From an uncultured Lysobacter sp. (GTDB lineage Bacteria; Pseudomonadota; Gammaproteobacteria; Xanthomonadales; Xanthomonadaceae): 8,322 bases of DNA. Numbering within the stretch: the stretch's first letter is position 1; every line of letters begins with the position of its first letter. The translations under genes and the position numbers were made by a program. The stretch covers positions 1 to 8,322 of the forward strand of contig CAMLHR010000040.1 in the NCBI GenBank assembly GCA_946479915.1, given 5' to 3'. Positions 5,719 to 8,322 of this stretch are shown piece after piece. Below the pieces are notes generated by a model. The model was not told where the DNA came from. It did not search any database and saw only the letters and a program-made list of their open reading frames with translations.

Positions 5719-8235
5719 CTAGAACGCGCCGCCGAAGGTGAACTGCAGGCGCTCGGTCTGGTCGCCCGGCTCGGTGACCAGCGGGAACGCGTAGCTGATC
5801 GAGATCGGGCCGACCGGCGCGCGCCACAACAGCGCCACGCCTGTGGAGGCGCGCAGCTTGCCCGCGTCGAAGGAATCGACGTCCGCGAACACGCTGCCGA
5901 AGTCCACGAACGCCGAGACCCGCGCCGCCGGCGAGTCGAGCAGGGTCGGGAAGAACAGCTCGACGGACCCGGTGGTCTTCAGCGCGCCGCCCAGCGGCTG
6001 GCCGAAGCCTTCGCTGCCGATCGCGGTGGCGCGCGGGCCGACCGTGTTGTCGCGGAAGCCGCGGATCGAACGGACGCCACCGGCGTAGAAGTTCTCGAAG
6101 AACGGCAGGCCGTCGGCGGTGACGGTCTTGACGTAGTCCGGCGAGGACGCCAGGCACGGGTCGCTCGGGGGCGCGCCGGGCACGAAGATGTCCGGCGTCT
6201 CTTCGTCGCCGTCGTCGTCCACGAAGCTGCCGGCGGTGAAGCAGAGGTTGCGCACGACGGCGTCGCCGTAGCTGTCGCCGTAGCCGATCTCCGCGCGCGT
6301 GTTGAGCACGAGCGCGCGGCTGATGGGCCAGTACTTGGAGAACTCGTAGTTGAGCTTGTAGTACTCGACCGTCGAGCCGGGCAGCGCGATCTCGGCCGAC
6401 ACCCGCTGGTAGGTGCCGCGCGTCGGCGCGAAGAAGTCGTTGCGCGTGTCGCTGGCCCAGGCCAGCTGCGTGCGCCAGGCGTGGAACGTGCGCGTGTCCA
6501 GCGCCTTGATGTAGTCGATGATCGGCTCGGGCGTGGCGCCCGGGTAGGTCAGGATCTGGTTGCTGTCGATGCCGAACAGAGCGGAGACCGAGTTGGTCTC
6601 GCTGATCGGCAGGCCGAGGACCACCTGCGCCGCGCCGCTGGTGCTGGCGTAGCTGGCGATGTTGAAGTCGGAGTTGTCGAGCTCGCGCCACCACAGGTTG
6701 TAGCCGAGCGACATGCCCTCGTCGGTGAAGTACGGGTTGACGAAGGAGAAGTCGTAGCGCTGCACGTAGTCGTTGCGCTGCGCGGCCACGGACACCTGGT
6801 TGCCGCTGCCCAGGAAGTTGGACTGCGAGAGCTGGATCGAGGTGGTCAGGCCGGTGAGCTGCGAGAAGCCCAGGCCGAACGTGAAGCTGCCGGAGGTGGT
6901 CTCCTTGACGTTGAACACCACGTCGACCATGTCCGGGCTGCCGGGGACCTCGGGCGTCTCGACCTCGACGGACTCGAAGTAGCCCAGGCGCTGCAGGCGG
7001 ATCTTGGAGCGGTCGATCGCGGCCTGCGAGTACCACGCGCCCTCGAACTGGCGCATCTCGCGGCGCAGCACCTCGTCCGCGGTGCGGGTGTTGCCCTTGA
7101 ACACGATGCGGCGGACGTTGACGCGCGGGCCCGGGATGACCTGCATGTTGATCGCGACGGTGTTCGCCTCGCGGTCGATGTCCGGGATGGGGTTCACCCG
7201 CGCGAACGCGTAGCCGATGTTGCCGAGCGTGGCGATGATGGCGTCGGAGCTCACCTCGAGCAGGGCGCGCGAGAACGTCTGCCCCTCGCGCACCAGCAGC
7301 AGGTTCTCGATCCGCTCCTTCGGCAGCACCGTGTCGCCGGTGACCGTGACCTCCGAGACGCTGTAGACCTCGCCCTCGGTCACGCCGGCGGTGATGTACA
7401 TGTCCTGCTTGTCGGGGCTGATCGCGACCTGCGTGGAGTCGATGCTGAAGTCGACGTAGCCGCGGTCGAGGTAGTAGTTGTTCAGCTCCTCGATGTCGCC
7501 GGCCAGCTTCTCGCGCGAGTACTGGTCGTCGCGGCGGTACCAGGACAGCCAGTTGCTCTCGGCCAGCTCCCAGCGGTCGAGGATGGCCTCGTCCTCGTAC
7601 GTGTCGTTGCCGACGATGTTGATGTGGCGGATGCGCGCGGCGTCGCCCTCGTCGATGACGATCGACACGTCCACGCGGTTGCGGTCCAGCCGGTTGACCG
7701 TCGGGGTGATGGTCGCGTTGTACTTGCCGCGGTTGTTGTAGGCGCGGGTCAGCTCGAGCGTGACGCGGTCGAGCGCGAGGCGGTCGAAGGTCTGGCCCTC
7801 GGCGATGCCGATGTCCGCCAGGTTGGTCAGCAGGTCCTCGGTCTGGAGGTCCTTGTTGCCGCTGATCGACAGCCGGTTGATCGCCGGGCGCTCGGTGACG
7901 GTCACGACCAGGATGTCGCCCTGGCGGTCCAGGCGCACGTCCTCGAAGAACCCGGTCCGGTACAGCGCGCGGATGGCCTCCGCGGCGGCGGTGTCGTCGA
8001 GCACGTCGCCGCGCTCGACCGGCAGGTAGGTGAACACCGTGCCCGCGGAGATTCGCTGCAGGCCGTCGACGCGGATGTCGCGGACGGTGAAGGGCAGGGC
8101 TGTGGACGGGGATGTCGCGGGCGCCGGCGACGCCTCCGCGCCGGACTGCGCCCAGGTGGGACTGGCGAGTGCCGAGGCGAGGGCAAGGACGAGCAGGCCA
8201 CCGCCTGCCAGCAGCACCGGCGTCGGAACCTGCAC
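5719..8235 (-). CDS. bamA: Outer membrane protein assembly factor BamA
   Basis: Essential core of the BAM complex, an outer-membrane Omp85 protein that folds beta-barrel proteins into the membrane. Numbered from GTG 8235 (838 residues; E. coli 810), a hydrophobic signal core (7-23) is followed by probable cleavage after TWA (29) and a Pro/Ala-rich linker. Five POTRA domains occupy roughly 49-116, 117-197, 200-288, 291-369 and 372-446, placed by alignment from memory with E. coli; the first opens FTVRDIRVDGLQRIS. The barrel runs from about 449 to the terminal phenylalanine of LQFTFGGAF, the expected outer-membrane C-terminal signal. The conserved loop 6 RGF motif is at 725-727 in SIRGFRDNTVGP. 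An extracellular loop just before it carries an acidic insertion with Cys665 and Cys694. The start is unresolved: the frame continues to TTG 8304 and past the window edge, GTG 8217 is another option, and every candidate lacks the usual positive n-region. Confidence 0.95.
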   Translation of the reverse strand: MQVPTPVLLAGGGLLVLALASALASPTWAQSGAEASPAPATSPSTALPFTVRDIRVDGLQRISAGTVFTYLPVERGDVLDDTAAAEAIRALYRTGFFEDVRLDRQGDILVVTVTERPAINRLSISGNKDLQTEDLLTNLADIGIAEGQTFDRLALDRVTLELTRAYNNRGKYNATITPTVNRLDRNRVDVSIVIDEGDAARIRHINIVGNDTYEDEAILDRWELAESNWLSWYRRDDQYSREKLAGDIEELNNYYLDRGYVDFSIDSTQVAISPDKQDMYITAGVTEGEVYSVSEVTVTGDTVLPKERIENLLLVREGQTFSRALLEVSSDAIIATLGNIGYAFARVNPIPDIDREANTVAINMQVIPGPRVNVRRIVFKGNTRTADEVLRREMRQFEGAWYSQAAIDRSKIRLQRLGYFESVEVETPEVPGSPDMVDVVFNVKETTSGSFTFGLGFSQLTGLTTSIQLSQSNFLGSGNQVSVAAQRNDYVQRYDFSFVNPYFTDEGMSLGYNLWWRELDNSDFNIASYASTSGAAQVVLGLPISETNSVSALFGIDSNQILTYPGATPEPIIDYIKALDTRTFHAWRTQLAWASDTRNDFFAPTRGTYQRVSAEIALPGSTVEYYKLNYEFSKYWPISRALVLNTRAEIGYGDSYGDAVVRNLCFTAGSFVDDDGDEETPDIFVPGAPPSDPCLASSPDYVKTVTADGLPFFENFYAGGVRSIRGFRDNTVGPRATAIGSEGFGQPLGGALKTTGSVELFFPTLLDSPAARVSAFVDFGSVFADVDSFDAGKLRASTGVALLWRAPVGPISISYAFPLVTEPGDQTERLQFTFGGAF

Positions 8236-8322
8236 GTCGAACCCGTCGTCCTCGGTCGCGACGTTCGGGACGCGCGCCTCGAGAGTCGCGTCCAGGACGA
8301 GCAAGGTGTCGCCATCGAGGTT
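8236..8322 (-). other. bamA leader region, start unresolved
   Basis: These 87 bases precede the chosen bamA start and run to the window edge. They are open in the bamA frame without a stop, with TTG at 8304 as the only other candidate start. The residues that frame would add are acidic and unlike a signal peptide. A second frame opens with ATG 8315 and encodes an arginine-rich stretch next to the bamA signal core. I recognise neither the end of rseP, the usual upstream neighbour, nor a convincing promoter. The sequence could be the leader of bamA or part of an N-terminus disturbed by an indel. Confidence 0.3.

Noticed and set aside
4694..7036. A 780-codon minus-strand open frame overlapping lpxD and the barrel half of bamA in another frame.
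   Set aside because: The product is an Arg/Ala/Gly-rich low-complexity string, whereas the alternative frames give full-length BamA and LpxD with catalytic and structural motifs intact.
7902..8315. A 137-codon open frame from ATG 8315 overlapping the start of bamA.
   Set aside because: Most of it is a Ser/Arg/Pro-rich out-of-frame copy of the POTRA1 region, so it is not a gene. Its first part is kept only as a hint about the bamA signal peptide.
1..8322. A novel system, mobile element, CRISPR array, tRNA or other RNA gene.
   Set aside because: The window is filled edge to edge by seven recognised housekeeping genes with gaps of at most 30 bases (plus an 87-base leader at the right edge). 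I saw no direct-repeat arrays, inverted terminal repeats, transposase motifs or tRNA-like sequences.

Overview
The window is a single, tightly packed gene cluster, entirely on the minus strand, from a GC-rich gammaproteobacterium. Read in transcription order (right to left) it is bamA, lpxD, fabZ, lpxA, lpxB, rnhB and the first half of dnaE. This is the conserved envelope/lipid A/replication block found after rseP in many Gammaproteobacteria. Strong G/C bias at third codon positions, the protein sequences, and the absence of skp between bamA and lpxD suggest the Xanthomonadaceae/Lysobacterales group (Lysobacter, Luteimonas, Xanthomonas-like). That placement is inference from pattern; no search was run.

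Layout: bamA (about 8235 to 5719) encodes the outer-membrane beta-barrel assembly protein. After a 3-base gap come lpxD (5715-4711), fabZ (4697-4230), lpxA (4230-3445), lpxB (3414 or 3426 to 2257), rnhB (2260-1667) and dnaE (1667 to beyond the left edge). Gaps are 3, 13 and 17-30 bases, or there are 1- and 4-base stop/start overlaps. I see no room for internal terminators and recognise no internal promoter, so the set probably forms one translationally coupled operon with its promoter to the right of the window.

How the genes work together: LpxA adds the first 3-hydroxyacyl chain to UDP-GlcNAc, LpxD adds the second after LpxC (encoded elsewhere), and LpxB joins two glucosamine units into the lipid A disaccharide. 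FabZ works on the same 3-hydroxyacyl-ACP pool, diverting it to phospholipid fatty acids. BamA inserts outer-membrane proteins, including the LPS exporter LptD, into the membrane that lipid A builds. RnhB and DnaE add ribonucleotide removal and chromosome replication to the same transcription unit.

I found no mobile element, CRISPR array, RNA gene or unknown system. All genes have recognised families. Points worth a second look are a methionine at the LpxA acyl-length ruler position, an acidic cysteine-containing loop in BamA, the unresolved BamA N-terminus, and the missing skp. Many long open frames on both strands are codon-bias shadows of these genes.
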